From PALSA-1296 sp038210275 (GTDB lineage Bacteria > Bacteroidota > Ignavibacteria > Palsa-1295): a stretch of DNA of 64,000 nucleotides. A program made the translations under genes and the position numbers. The DNA lies in contig JBBQWV010000019.1 in the NCBI GenBank assembly GCA_038210275.1, positions 20,526 through 84,525 of the forward strand, in the 5' to 3' direction. The notes beneath the pieces were generated by a model, which made no database searches, was not told the origin of the DNA, and worked only from the letters and a program-made list of their open reading frames with translations. This document shows, one piece after another, positions 9,466 to 18,094 of the stretch. The first letter of the stretch is position 1; the number at the start of each line of letters is the position of its first letter.

Positions 9466-10500
9466 TTAAAATAAATCCAACTCTCCCGGTCGATGAAAAA
9501 GATTTGTTGCAAGTGGCAGCCTGGGCTCTTTCATTTTGTATTTCGTTGAGAGGACATCAACAAGCTGATGCATGTAATCGGCATACGCACCTGTTCCAGT
9601 CATACGTGTTCCGAAGTTCGCATCATTAAGTTTACCTCCTCGAATCATCATCACTCTTGCCATCACACGTTTAGCTTTTTCAGGATAATTCTTTTCTATC
9701 CAGTCTGTGAAAATTGGGGCTACTGATTGCGGAAGCCGAAGAATGGTATGAGCTACTCTTGTAGCCCCCGCTTCGCTTGTACGTTTCAGGATCGTCGGTA
9801 CTTCATTATCATTGAGTCCGGGAATGATAGGACCGACCATCACTCCAACTGGAATTCCTGCTTTACTGAGTTCAGATATTGCCTTGATCTTCATTTCAGG
9901 AGTAGAGGTTCTTGGTTCAAGCTTTCGCCTGAGATCGCGATCGAGCGTTGTAACAGATAGAAGTGTACTTACAAGATTCATGCTTGCCAACTCTTTCAGC
10001 AGATCAAGATCACGCAAGATCAGCGCATTCTTTGTAAGTATGCTTACCGGGTTTCGGTATTCGAGGAAGACTTCGAGAATTTGTCGTGTAAGTTTATAGG
10101 TTCGCTCTGCCGGCTGATAGCAATCGGTATTTCCACTCATCATAATGGATTGCGGAATCCATTTTTTATTATCGAATGCCTTTCGCAGCAAAGCAGGAGC
10201 ATCATGCTTGACGACAATCTTCGATTCAAAGTCAATGCCGGCATTATATCCCAGATACTCATGATACGGGCGTGCCCTGCAGTAAGCGCAGCCATGCTCG
10301 CAGCCACGGTAGGCATTGATCGAATATGCCATGCCAATATCGGGACTTTCATTCTTATACAGAATAGACTTTGCATGGTCGGGTATAAATTCTGTTTGAA
10401 TGACAGGCAGTTCTTCGCCGATGGTTTCCCATCCGTCGTCAAACGATTCGCGGCGTGTAGTTTCGAAACGGTTTTGTGTTAGTAATGTTGTTCCTCTCAT
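9466..10500 (-). CDS. Radical SAM protein of the PA0069/Rv2578c family (spore-photoproduct-lyase-like)
   Basis: 344 residues. The [4Fe-4S]-binding motif is Cys67-x3-Cys71-x2-Cys74 within the family hallmark YRGCEHGCAYCRARPYHEY. Further family segments are SGNTDCYQPAE, the GPIIPGLND turn and a C-terminal region GTRMTGTGAYAD. Radical SAM proteins cleave S-adenosylmethionine to a 5'-deoxyadenosyl radical. Members of this group resemble SplB DNA photoproduct lyases, but their substrate is not established to my knowledge. A perfect 6-8-6 palindrome lies about 10 bases upstream of the start (10510-10529) and is shared with the recA upstream region. DNA-damage control is therefore plausible but unproven. 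Confidence 0.88.
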   Translation of the reverse strand: MRGTTLLTQNRFETTRRESFDDGWETIGEELPVIQTEFIPDHAKSILYKNESPDIGMAYSINAYRGCEHGCAYCRARPYHEYLGYNAGIDFESKIVVKHDAPALLRKAFDNKKWIPQSIMMSGNTDCYQPAERTYKLTRQILEVFLEYRNPVSILTKNALILRDLDLLKELASMNLVSTLLSVTTLDRDLRRKLEPRTSTPEMKIKAISELSKAGIPVGVMVGPIIPGLNDNEVPTILKRTSEAGATRVAHTILRLPQSVAPIFTDWIEKNYPEKAKRVMARVMMIRGGKLNDANFGTRMTGTGAYADYMHQLVDVLSTKYKMKEPRLPLATNLFHRPGELDLF

Positions 10501-10509
10501 ATTATCTAT

Positions 10510-10529
10510 AGGTGCCTATAATAGCACCT
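10510..10529. promoter_or_regulatory. Candidate operator AGGTGC-N8-GCACCT
   Basis: A perfect 6-bp inverted repeat with an 8-base spacer lies immediately upstream of the radical SAM gene start at 10500. An almost identical site (AGGTAC-N8-GCACCT) lies upstream of recA at 26611-26630. The position close to the start suits a repressor operator. Its assignment to LexA is inference. Confidence 0.45.
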
Positions 10530-10612
10530 GTAATATAATACAAAAAAAACCTTACATGTCAAAAAGTAAAAAGGATTTTAAATAAGGAGATGCTTGAGTG
10601 AGTCTATTCTTT

Positions 10613-11137
10613 TTATTTCAGCACTTCATATCTCAGGATCAATGTCCCCTGCTCATTCACTTTTTCAGAGCTTATCAGTCGCAAATTTATATCAAGTTTT
10701 TCTTCGATGACAAAATTTCCGCCACTGGCGAAAATTTTTGGTTCGAGGCTCAGAGATAATTCATCGATGAGGTTAGCTTTCAAAAAAGATGTGGCAACGT
10801 GCGGACCGCCAACGACCATCATCTCATTAAAGCCGGTTTTTTGAAAACGAGAATAAATCTCGGATGGGGTTTCTTTGGTAAATTCAGTTTGTCCAGGAAC
10901 GCTATACTTCTCATATTTCTCCGGTTCATGAGTCATGATGACAAGAAGGCGATCCGGAGAAGGTTTGACGGGATCAAAATTAAAAGTACCACTTCCCATG
11001 ATGATGAGCTTGGCGTCATTCCAGAGTTTTTTAAAGTACGTCTGATCTTCTTTCGATGACCACCTGAAGACGTGTGGATCGCCCCATTTGGTGATCTTTC
11101 CATCGAGCGTCGTTACAAAAATAAGCGATGTTTTCAT
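10613..11137 (-). CDS. RibD C-terminal-domain / dihydrofolate reductase family protein
   Basis: 174 residues. It opens with the reductase-fold strand MKTSLIFVTTLDGKITKWG. It has an NADPH-binding MVVGGPHVATSFLKANLIDEL segment (seen across residues 110-135) and a closing beta strand rich in hydrophobics. Such single-domain RibD-C/YyaP-type proteins are putative NADPH-dependent reductases of unknown substrate. This one is not expected to act in riboflavin synthesis because the deaminase domain is absent. It stands alone between the radical SAM gene and a small membrane-protein gene. Confidence 0.85.
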   Translation of the reverse strand: MKTSLIFVTTLDGKITKWGDPHVFRWSSKEDQTYFKKLWNDAKLIIMGSGTFNFDPVKPSPDRLLVIMTHEPEKYEKYSVPGQTEFTKETPSEIYSRFQKTGFNEMMVVGGPHVATSFLKANLIDELSLSLEPKIFASGGNFVIEEKLDINLRLISSEKVNEQGTLILRYEVLK

Positions 11138-11150
11138 TCTTTTTCCTATC

Positions 11151-11324
11151 TTATTTCTTACTCATCTTTGAAAATATAAAGAAGATAAGACCAACTACAG
11201 CAACAACAAGTATGATTCCAACCCATACGCCTGCTTTGAAAATATCGCCGATCAGTGTGCAGCCTGAAATGTTGAGAATGAGAGTAATTGCTACAGATAC
11301 GAGAAATACAATTCGGTTTTTCAT
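11151..11324 (-). CDS. Small membrane protein/lipoprotein (57 aa)
   Basis: The reading frame starts at an ATG (11324) and stops at TAA (11151). The N-terminal hydrophobic segment ends in a lipobox-like NISGC (about residues 18-22). After IGDIFKAG there is a second hydrophobic helix (VWVGIILVVAVVGLIFFI) and a basic tail (SKMSKK). Similar tiny proteins, a Cys-ending signal plus GDIFKAG plus one helix, are common in Bacteroidota genomes. Their function is unknown to me. Confidence 0.7.
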   Translation of the reverse strand: MKNRIVFLVSVAITLILNISGCTLIGDIFKAGVWVGIILVVAVVGLIFFIFSKMSKK

Positions 11325-11445
11325 GGTTATGGTTTTCGTTGTGTTAATATCTAAGCTCTAATAACTTCAACAAAAATACGCATCTACACAGCGAAAAATG
11401 TTACAGAATTATAGAAATAAGTTACATTATTTACATATTTTACCG

Positions 11446-11808
11446 TTACTTACGCTTCAGAGGTGTCTTCGTTTTTTTCTTTGAAGCTTTTGCTTGCGAA
11501 TTAAACTCCAAACAAAGCCCGATCCAATAATCGAAATCCTTTTTGTTTTTGAATCCCTCTTCGCTGACTTTAATCCACCCGGTTAGCGGTCTGCCCTTCA
11601 TGATCATTATTCTCGCACTTTTGTTCTTCAGCGCTTCATCTTGCATCATTGGGTCAATGCGGCACATCAGTTCATCGCCTGAGACGGTAACACACATCTT
11701 CCCGTTCACCATGAATGTCACGCCGCGAAACATTTTCTTTTCATCGACTTTGGGAATCTCGACAAGCGCTTCCCTAACTCGATCTGCAAGTTTTTCGTTA
11801 TATGGCAT
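11446..11808 (-). CDS. TfoX N-terminal domain protein
   Basis: 120 residues. The core KKMFRGVTFMVNGKMCVTVSGD (across residues 24-46), followed by MCRIDP and KGRPLTGWIKVSEEGF, matches the TfoX/Sxy N-terminal domain. A lysine-rich tail (KASKKKTKTPLKRK) follows. In gammaproteobacteria full-length Sxy regulates competence, but stand-alone N-terminal-domain proteins like this are of unknown function. It is 6 bases downstream of the methyltransferase-like membrane gene, so the two are likely cotranscribed. Confidence 0.85.
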   Translation of the reverse strand: MPYNEKLADRVREALVEIPKVDEKKMFRGVTFMVNGKMCVTVSGDELMCRIDPMMQDEALKNKSARIMIMKGRPLTGWIKVSEEGFKNKKDFDYWIGLCLEFNSQAKASKKKTKTPLKRK

Positions 11809-11814
11809 AGGGAA

Positions 11815-12288
11815 TCAGAGCCACCTCCTCACTGTGAGTTTGTAGTCAAGATATTGCTGACCAAATTTCCGCTGAAGATATTGTTCTTCTTTTTTCATAA
11901 TGTATTGCTGAACAACTATGAGAAGAATCGGGAAAAGAATAATATTCCACCAGTTTCCAATCAGGCACGTTATTCCCAAATAAACAAGTGTTAATCCCAC
12001 ATACATCGGATTTCTGGTAATGTGATAAATACCTGTCGTTTGAAGAGAGAAAGCAGGTTTAATAAGGATCAAAGTATTTTTACTGCTAATAAATTGACCA
12101 ATGCTTCTGGAAAGGAAAAAGAATGCCGTGAAGAGTAATGCAACGCCGACAACTTTTACAGCCGTCATTTCAAAAAAGGAAACATCTATCACTACACTCT
12201 TCTGAAGAATAATCGCAGCGATAAAAGTTAAAACATAAAACAGCGGCGGCGGAATGTACACACCCGGACTATCTTTTCTTGTTGCCAT
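11815..12288 (-). CDS. Isoprenylcysteine carboxyl methyltransferase-family (ICMT/PEMT-like) membrane protein
   Basis: 157 residues with four or five membrane helices. The C-terminal signature TTGIYHITRNPMYVGLTLVYLG and the closing EEQYLQRKFGQQYLDY are typical of the ICMT/PEMT-like family, whose SAM pocket uses the RNPMY and EE motifs. The substrate in bacteria is usually unknown; membrane lipids or isoprenoids are possible. It probably forms a two-gene unit with the TfoX-domain gene. Confidence 0.85.
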   Translation of the reverse strand: MATRKDSPGVYIPPPLFYVLTFIAAIILQKSVVIDVSFFEMTAVKVVGVALLFTAFFFLSRSIGQFISSKNTLILIKPAFSLQTTGIYHITRNPMYVGLTLVYLGITCLIGNWWNIILFPILLIVVQQYIMKKEEQYLQRKFGQQYLDYKLTVRRWL

Positions 12289-12317
12289 AATAATTTGCTC
12301 CTTAATATAATGTCTGG

Positions 12318-14090
12318 TTATTTTATAAGTAGCAACTCTCTTGCTAGTTTTATACTTCCGCTCACGAGAGAAATGATATAGCTTCCACTCGGCAGATTAT
12401 CAACACCCACTGTTACCGAATGCTCTCCTTCTGAAACTCTGCCGCTGATTATCATTTTCACAACTTTTCCTGTCATATCCAACAATGCTATTCGAACTTC
12501 CGACTCCTTTGGAGTTGTGTAATTGAAGTTCGTCACTCCCCTGAATGGATTAGGAAAATTTTGATTCAAGCCAAATCCTTGAGACCGTGTTGTATTATTA
12601 ACTTCACTCGTGGGTATTCCAAAAACGCCAACCGGAAGCAATATAGTCTGCTCCTTATTACTATTTAATGCGTGAGCCTTAATTGTCAACATTGAAATGA
12701 GGAGTCCTAATGTACTCGGAGTTGCGCATATAGTCAGCACTGCTTCGCTATGTCCTTTCAAGGTAAAGGGAATTGTCAAACCACTCACTGAGAAATCAGA
12801 AGCATTTACACCAGCCTGAAGTAAAGAATCTATAATAAGATCACCATCACCCATATTCATGAGCGTATCAGTGCGGCAAGCTTGTTTACCAATTAATACT
12901 GAATCAATATAAGGATCGCCCCCTAGTACATTCGCTAATTTACCTTCGGTAGAATTAAGAGTTGAACAATCCCCATTCCCCGTTGGATTGCGCTTATAAT
13001 AGACAGCGCCGCTATCGCCATAGACTACATGAACTGTGCATCCTGTAAGAGCAAGAAATGGCTGACCTCCGAAATCAATTTGAGATGGTGTATCCCAAGT
13101 TGCACCGCCATCCGCAGAATGCGCATACCATGCTCCACCACCAGTTCCTAAATGATCGTAGCCCAAATGCAAATTCAATCCATCGCGCACGAGGAATGGA
13201 TAGATGCCTGAGAAAAGATCTTTCACAACTGCGAAAGTTCTTCCTGAATCAGATGATTGACGAAGACCGACATCGAAACCATTGCCACTGCCTAAGCCAT
13301 CAACTACATCAACATACTTCCCATTAGGTGAGACCATCGTTGTATAGGAATTCGTCGAAGTGATTGCAGTTTCGTCACCCCATGTAACTCCTGCATCGGA
13401 TGAATGCCGGTAATATGTCAGCATTGTGCCGCTACGTTTATCATTCCATGATAAATGTACATCCTGCCCAAGAGCAGCAATTGCCGGATCTTCAGAGCGG
13501 TTCTGTGCGTTCGAAATTTGCTGCTCAGCGCTCCATGTTACTCCGTTATTGGTCGAGCGCATAAAAAATACTTCCGTATTATTTGTCGGAATAGTTTTAT
13601 TGAGTGAGACAACAACTAATGCACCACTTGCAGCAATTCCAGGCCAAAACGAAGTATTACTATCAAGGATCACGATAGGTCCCCAGGTCGCGCCGCCATC
13701 AGTTGAGCGTTTGTAAAATGAAGCACGATGCCCAAGGGACTCGTCCATCCAAGCAAGATGAACAAAGTTACCTGATACAGCGATAGCAGGAAAAGTAGCT
13801 TTCTGATTCGTATCTGTCAGCGCAATAGCATTGCTCCACGACAAACCCGTATCAATTGAGCGAGTATAATATATCGCATATCCATTCATTCGATGATCGC
13901 TCCAGACTACATGAAGAGTGTCGCCGCTTGCGACAAGGCATGTTGCCATATTCTCATTTAATGACGTGGATATACCATGCGTCGAAAGTTTCACTCTTGG
14001 AGACCAACCGCCCAAAGCTGCAATAGGAAGAAGACTTACAATAACAACTAAGATCAGAATTTTTTCTGAAAACAGTATAGTATTTTTCAT
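12318..14090 (-). CDS. Secreted sialidase-like BNR-repeat protein with T9SS sorting domain
   Basis: 590 residues. A signal peptide (residues 1-28) precedes a beta-propeller with repeated Asp-box/BNR-like motifs (SxDxGxxW type, e.g. STDGGATWG, SADGGATWD, SSDAGVTWG). A second Ig-like module around residues 380-480 has DTLMNMGDGDLIIDS. The C-terminal sorting domain begins at NFPNPFRG and ends KLARELLLIK, as expected for T9SS cargo cleaved and anchored at the surface. The propeller resembles exo-sialidases, but I did not identify the catalytic Arg triad, so enzymatic activity is not claimed. Confidence 0.85.
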   Translation of the reverse strand: MKNTILFSEKILILVVIVSLLPIAALGGWSPRVKLSTHGISTSLNENMATCLVASGDTLHVVWSDHRMNGYAIYYTRSIDTGLSWSNAIALTDTNQKATFPAIAVSGNFVHLAWMDESLGHRASFYKRSTDGGATWGPIVILDSNTSFWPGIAASGALVVVSLNKTIPTNNTEVFFMRSTNNGVTWSAEQQISNAQNRSEDPAIAALGQDVHLSWNDKRSGTMLTYYRHSSDAGVTWGDETAITSTNSYTTMVSPNGKYVDVVDGLGSGNGFDVGLRQSSDSGRTFAVVKDLFSGIYPFLVRDGLNLHLGYDHLGTGGGAWYAHSADGGATWDTPSQIDFGGQPFLALTGCTVHVVYGDSGAVYYKRNPTGNGDCSTLNSTEGKLANVLGGDPYIDSVLIGKQACRTDTLMNMGDGDLIIDSLLQAGVNASDFSVSGLTIPFTLKGHSEAVLTICATPSTLGLLISMLTIKAHALNSNKEQTILLPVGVFGIPTSEVNNTTRSQGFGLNQNFPNPFRGVTNFNYTTPKESEVRIALLDMTGKVVKMIISGRVSEGEHSVTVGVDNLPSGSYIISLVSGSIKLARELLLIK

Positions 14091-14186
14091 AGCGATAATC
14101 GTGATAAGAAACTCATCGGAACAACCGCCTAATAGGGAGAGAGATTCCTAAGGTTTTGGCGATTGTCGGGTACACGCTAAAGGATA

Positions 14187-15200
14187 TCAACGAATAACCA
14201 AGTTTTCTAACTTCATCTTCAACAGATCTTTCAAACTACCTTTTTTCGAACGGATATCTCCGTCCTGTGCATAAAGAACTCCTTTTGTTATTGCTTCAAC
14301 GCCGACCTTGTTCAGTCCCTCGTAGATATGATAATTGGCACTTTTGTTTTGGAATGTTACAGATAAATTATTCTTCGTCGTATCGAACATAAAGCCCGGT
14401 GTTTCTTCATCGGTTTCGATAGGATAAGAGAATTCGACATTTTGGTTCGTATCGAGAAGTGCGTAGTTCAATTGCTGATTGTGTGCAAATAATAAGACAT
14501 GTTTACCATTCTTAATGACCTTGAACGAGAGAAAAATAGTTAGGTCAGCCGTATCAAGATTTTTTGTGACAGACTTTACCATCTTTTTTCCATCCCAGGT
14601 TTTTTCTGTAAGTATCACATACGGAAGATTTTGGGCATCCTCTTCGACGACCTTTACAGCTTTCGGCTTATTGCTCTCGACAATAAACTCTGAGAATTCA
14701 TGCCAGCAGCAGCCGCTTTTTGTCATGGTATGAATCGTTTTCCTCACGGTATCAATATCGAACATTCCGCAATAATCATGGGCAAGTTTCGTAAATTCTT
14801 TACTACGCAGGAATCCGACTTCCCCACCTAAAAATATCGTAAATGATGGTCCATGGTAACAGCTTTCTTGACCATCCATAATAGCGAAATCTTTTATTCC
14901 ATCAAAGTTAAAATCATCATACATGATCACGCTCTGCTCGCCATATGGTAATTCCTTAATATTGGCTTGTACTTTGCCTTCAGGATGATCAAATGCAAGC
15001 TCATTAGACTTTACTTTGATTAACTGTTTGCCGGATTTTTTATTGTAGATAGCGACCGAGCCTTTCATAAAAACATCACTTGTATCCTCGACGGTGATCT
15101 TTCCATAATAATCCGGCGAAAAATTATTAACATTGAAAGTGATCTGCGAAAAGGCAGCCTGAGAAATACATAAGAGAGATAGGACAACAAGTTTAATCAT
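14187..15200 (-). CDS. Secreted hypothetical protein with XAC2610/FG-GAP-like segment
   Basis: 337 residues. A clear signal peptide ends at about residue 19 (QAAFSQ). A central DDFNFDGIKDFAIMDG motif resembles an integrin/FG-GAP calcium loop and the core of XAC2610-related secreted proteins. A Cys-rich short motif, SGCCWHE, follows. The remainder is beta-rich without a recognised domain, and no T9SS sorting domain is seen. Function unknown. It lies 6 bases after a DUF1801-like gene on the same strand. Confidence 0.7.
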   Translation of the reverse strand: MIKLVVLSLLCISQAAFSQITFNVNNFSPDYYGKITVEDTSDVFMKGSVAIYNKKSGKQLIKVKSNELAFDHPEGKVQANIKELPYGEQSVIMYDDFNFDGIKDFAIMDGQESCYHGPSFTIFLGGEVGFLRSKEFTKLAHDYCGMFDIDTVRKTIHTMTKSGCCWHEFSEFIVESNKPKAVKVVEEDAQNLPYVILTEKTWDGKKMVKSVTKNLDTADLTIFLSFKVIKNGKHVLLFAHNQQLNYALLDTNQNVEFSYPIETDEETPGFMFDTTKNNLSVTFQNKSANYHIYEGLNKVGVEAITKGVLYAQDGDIRSKKGSLKDLLKMKLENLVIR

Positions 15201-15205
15201 AAATA

Positions 15206-15610
15206 TTATTTTTTCTTTGCTGGTTTTGGTGTCTTCGACATTCGCAGTTGATACAAAGCAAGTGCATTGAAGAGTAATTCTTTCAGCATAACAGAATTAA
15301 TCTGACTCCCGGATGTAACCACCAAGTACCGTGAAATTTTTCCTGTTCCTTCAAGAAGCTTATGTGGATCAAGGAGTTCGGTCCCTCTATTAAATCCGAG
15401 TTTTAATCCTTTTTTTGATGGAATAATTACACAGATCAGTTCTGCATATTTTTGTCCGTAACAATACCCGATCATTTTAGCAGGCAGATCAACTTGTTCG
15501 ATAATATCAGGGAGGTTTTCAAAAATAACTTCCCGAAGCAGCAGTGTATTGTGTTGTATTCTTTCATCGTACCGGGATAAGAAGTCACTTATGTTCTTGT
15601 CTTTTGTCAT
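15206..15610 (-). CDS. DUF1801-domain protein (YdhG-like fold)
   Basis: 134 residues. The pattern DFLSRYDERIQHNTLLLREVI followed by VDLPAKMIGYCYGQKYAELICVI and LKLGFNRG (seen across residues 8-85) matches DUF1801 proteins, a small alpha/beta fold of unknown function. The C-terminus is Lys/Pro rich. It is three bases downstream of the next small gene, so the two are likely cotranscribed. Confidence 0.75.
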   Translation of the reverse strand: MTKDKNISDFLSRYDERIQHNTLLLREVIFENLPDIIEQVDLPAKMIGYCYGQKYAELICVIIPSKKGLKLGFNRGTELLDPHKLLEGTGKISRYLVVTSGSQINSVMLKELLFNALALYQLRMSKTPKPAKKK

Positions 15611-15613
15611 TAG

Positions 15614-15976
15614 TTACTTCTTCTTAGCTGCCTTCGGCTTTAATGACTTCGCATATTCAAAACTCATATCAAGGTACTTCTGCAATTCCTTCTCCTTCTT
15701 TAGCAACGTATCAGGAACTTCAACATATTCCTTCATTATAGCGCCGTATTGAATGACAACACCCATTTTATATTTCTTATTGAATGCTTCTCTATCTTCC
15801 TCCGAAAGCCGAAGGATCATCGCTCCTGTCGGAGTGAGCAATGAGAACATATTCCCGTTAATGGAAGTATAAGGCATTGTTGCACCTTTCCGTTCAATCT
15901 CCGGATTTCTTGCTATCAACTTATCATATGCTGCAATAGAATCAGCCGGTGCGTTGCTTGTTTTTTTTGTCGGCAT
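15614..15976 (-). CDS. Small conserved hypothetical protein, possibly TfoX/YjbR-like
   Basis: 120 residues, soluble and lysine-rich at both ends. The core KGATMPYTSINGNMFSLL (residues 31-48) and VVIQYGAIMKEYVEVP recall TfoX/YjbR-type small proteins, but the match is weak. The function is unknown. Transcription is with the DUF1801 gene downstream. Confidence 0.6.
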   Translation of the reverse strand: MPTKKTSNAPADSIAAYDKLIARNPEIERKGATMPYTSINGNMFSLLTPTGAMILRLSEEDREAFNKKYKMGVVIQYGAIMKEYVEVPDTLLKKEKELQKYLDMSFEYAKSLKPKAAKKK

Positions 15977-16070
15977 GGAATAAAAAACTTGACTTCAATA
16001 ATACTACATAACGACATTCAAAAATACGAAGATTTTAGTTTCTTCTCCGGTATTCAATCATTTTCAGTAC

Positions 16071-16108
16071 AAAAAAAACTCAGAAACTGGAGTAAACCAG
16101 TTTCTGAG
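16071..16108 (-). terminator. Intrinsic terminator after the stress-protein pseudogene
   Basis: A perfect 12-bp inverted repeat (CTCAGAAACTGG / CCAGTTTCTGAG) with a 6-base loop is followed on the minus strand by eight T residues. It would end transcripts from 16565. Confidence 0.85.
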
Positions 16109-16138
16109 CATCAGCTTAAGTAAGATCAATTTGCTTTT

Positions 16139-16565
16139 TTAGCGGTAGATTTCTTCGCCTTGGTGGGTTCGCCAATCCGTTTCAATATAGTTACCATCAT
16201 CGGTATTTTGGGGCTTTCCCGAAAGCAGCACTTTGCCGTTTTTAATACCGGTCTTACTAGATCTTTGCGCGAGCTTCCGGTAGTCCTGAACTGATAAGCC
16301 CTCCGATCGTCCCGTCAATTACCGAACCTGTTCCTGCTGCCGATAGTGTATTCGTGCCGACTTCGGTTTCGCCTCGTTGTGAGTAGGGTATTTTTAGAGG
16401 CTCATCCGACATCACTACATTAATATCCTCGGTCTTGTAATCCTTTTCATGTAAGGCTTTATAGGCACTTTCAACGGAATCAGGCTCATTCAACATTCCC
16501 GTCATTAACGTTGGCTGGTCAACATCAATGAGATCTCCTAACGGATCGTTTTGATAAGTAGTCAT
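16139..16565 (-). pseudogene. Decayed general-stress (glycine-zipper) protein gene
   Basis: The first 102 codons (16565-16257) carry the N-terminal pattern of a widespread small stress protein (MTGMLNEPDSVESAY, ALHEKDYKTEDINVVMSD) and stop early. In the next frame downstream the reading continues with the family's C-terminal part (GIKNGKVLLSGKPQNT, then DWRTHQGEEIYR) to a TAA at 16139. The alanine/glycine-rich membrane middle expected in the family is reduced to about 20 residues. So both an internal deletion and a frameshift seem present. Alternatively, the shorter 102-residue product could still be made. Confidence 0.6.
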
Positions 16566-16758
16566 AATTATTTATTACGATTTATTGATTTTTTATGCGT
16601 AGGGAGAGATACAAAAATACGAATTCGAACTGAGGAATATGTTATAGAATAGAAGGAAAAAATTACACCATTATCATATTCATATTCATATTCATTGAGA
16701 ATATTTTCGTAAAGCGATGGAATGGTTAACTTTAGCAATATTCAAAGCATAGAAGATT

Positions 16759-17718
16759 TCATTGAGTGATCTTTTTAGCGACAGTGGAAATATTCTCTTT
16801 TTTTTCTTTGGCTGGAGGAAGCGGTTTATCGGGCACATCAGCTCCAGCGATTGCGGGTAATGCTCCACGCTTGATCTGGCGGATGCGCAAAAGCGTTTCG
16901 AAGGCAATGGTAGCCGTCGCAAGCCAGACCGTCCCAGCGCACCAACCGGCAATAATATCAGAACTCCAATGCACTCCCAAATAAATGCGAGATAAACCTA
17001 CGAGAAGTATGAGTGTCATAATAACTGCCAGCAAAATGGATTTCAGCTTCCACGTATATTTCTGTCTGAGAATAAGATACCCTATCGAACCAAGAATAAT
17101 AAACGAACCCATTGCATGACCGCTTGGAAATGAATTGCCCTGAGCAATGGCAATAGCCGTTGAAATGTCAGGTCGTGCACGAGCATACAGTAATTTTAAG
17201 CCGACATTCAGAAGAACACCCCCAAGACTTGTAACCACCATATACATTGCCGAAGCGCGCTCTTTTCGAACAAGTAATACCGTAATCACGACAGCAATAA
17301 GCCCCATACCAATAGGACCGCCAATATCCGTAATCGCGATAAAAAGAATGGTCAGTCCGTGAAAACGCTCCGTGCGAAACCAAAGATTAACAACTTGATC
17401 AACATGGAAAATGTCTGAACCAGTCTGTCTGAAAGCCTCTCCGAGATCGCCAAATAATTTCCCCGCACCAAATGCTGCTAATCCCCCGCCGACAAGAATC
17501 AGCGCCATTGGCAGATAGAGGAGAATCACTGACCTATGAGGATATTTATCAGACCACTTCTTCAATCCGCTCCGAATGACCAGCACCGAAGCCTTCTGTG
17601 CCCCAAACTTTATTCCACTCCAAACTCCAGGAAAACCATAATAAAATAAAACCCAAAATAACAGAAACAGCAACGCCGGTAAAAGGAATGGAACGATGGG
17701 ATTAGAGATATTATTCAT
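16759..17718 (-). CDS. PAP2-superfamily membrane phosphatase
   Basis: 319 residues with about six membrane helices. The three PAP2 active-site motifs are visible: KLLYARARP (about 173-182), PSGHA (about 196-200) and SRIYLGVHWSSD (about 240-251). Their conserved Lys, Arg and His residues form a phospho-histidine site. Family members dephosphorylate phosphatidic acid, undecaprenyl pyrophosphate or related lipids on the outer face of the membrane. The C-terminal 30 residues are charged and cytosolic. Which lipid is used cannot be told here. Confidence 0.9.
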   Translation of the reverse strand: MNNISNPIVPFLLPALLFLLFWVLFYYGFPGVWSGIKFGAQKASVLVIRSGLKKWSDKYPHRSVILLYLPMALILVGGGLAAFGAGKLFGDLGEAFRQTGSDIFHVDQVVNLWFRTERFHGLTILFIAITDIGGPIGMGLIAVVITVLLVRKERASAMYMVVTSLGGVLLNVGLKLLYARARPDISTAIAIAQGNSFPSGHAMGSFIILGSIGYLILRQKYTWKLKSILLAVIMTLILLVGLSRIYLGVHWSSDIIAGWCAGTVWLATATIAFETLLRIRQIKRGALPAIAGADVPDKPLPPAKEKKENISTVAKKITQ

Positions 17719-17773
17719 AAGTTATTCAACCCTGTCATACACAACTAATACCCTAGGCGGATGGATATTCAAT

Positions 17774-18073
17774 TCACACTGACGAACCGACCAATGTCAA
17801 GATTTCCTGCTTAGGCGGACCTTCAAGACCGTTTGCTTTAAGCTGCTCTTGAAAATATTTGAATTCCGGTAATGTCAGCAAAACCTGTTCTGCTTCATCA
17901 GATTGAAAGATAGCAAGATGAATAAACGATCTGCTGTCAGCTCCGAGAAAACATTCGTAGCGCACGTCAGGGTTACCAATCTTTTGCATCGCAGCCATCA
18001 CTTGCGCAATGTTGCTTTTATTCTGCTCGGCATATTCTGCCTTCGTTGTGTAGGTTACTCGTACGATTTTCAT
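17774..18073 (-). CDS. Small dimeric alpha/beta-barrel-like protein, unknown function
   Basis: 99 residues, soluble. The strand-helix-strand pattern MKIVRVTYTTKAEYAEQN followed by RYECFLGADSRSFIHLAIFQ resembles antibiotic-biosynthesis-monooxygenase or EthD-like ferredoxin folds, but no active-site residue is evident. It is 21 bases downstream of a methyltransferase gene on the same strand and probably cotranscribed with it. Confidence 0.6.
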   Translation of the reverse strand: MKIVRVTYTTKAEYAEQNKSNIAQVMAAMQKIGNPDVRYECFLGADSRSFIHLAIFQSDEAEQVLLTLPEFKYFQEQLKANGLEGPPKQEILTLVGSSV

Positions 18074-18094
18074 ATGTAGATTTTAATTTAGAAA

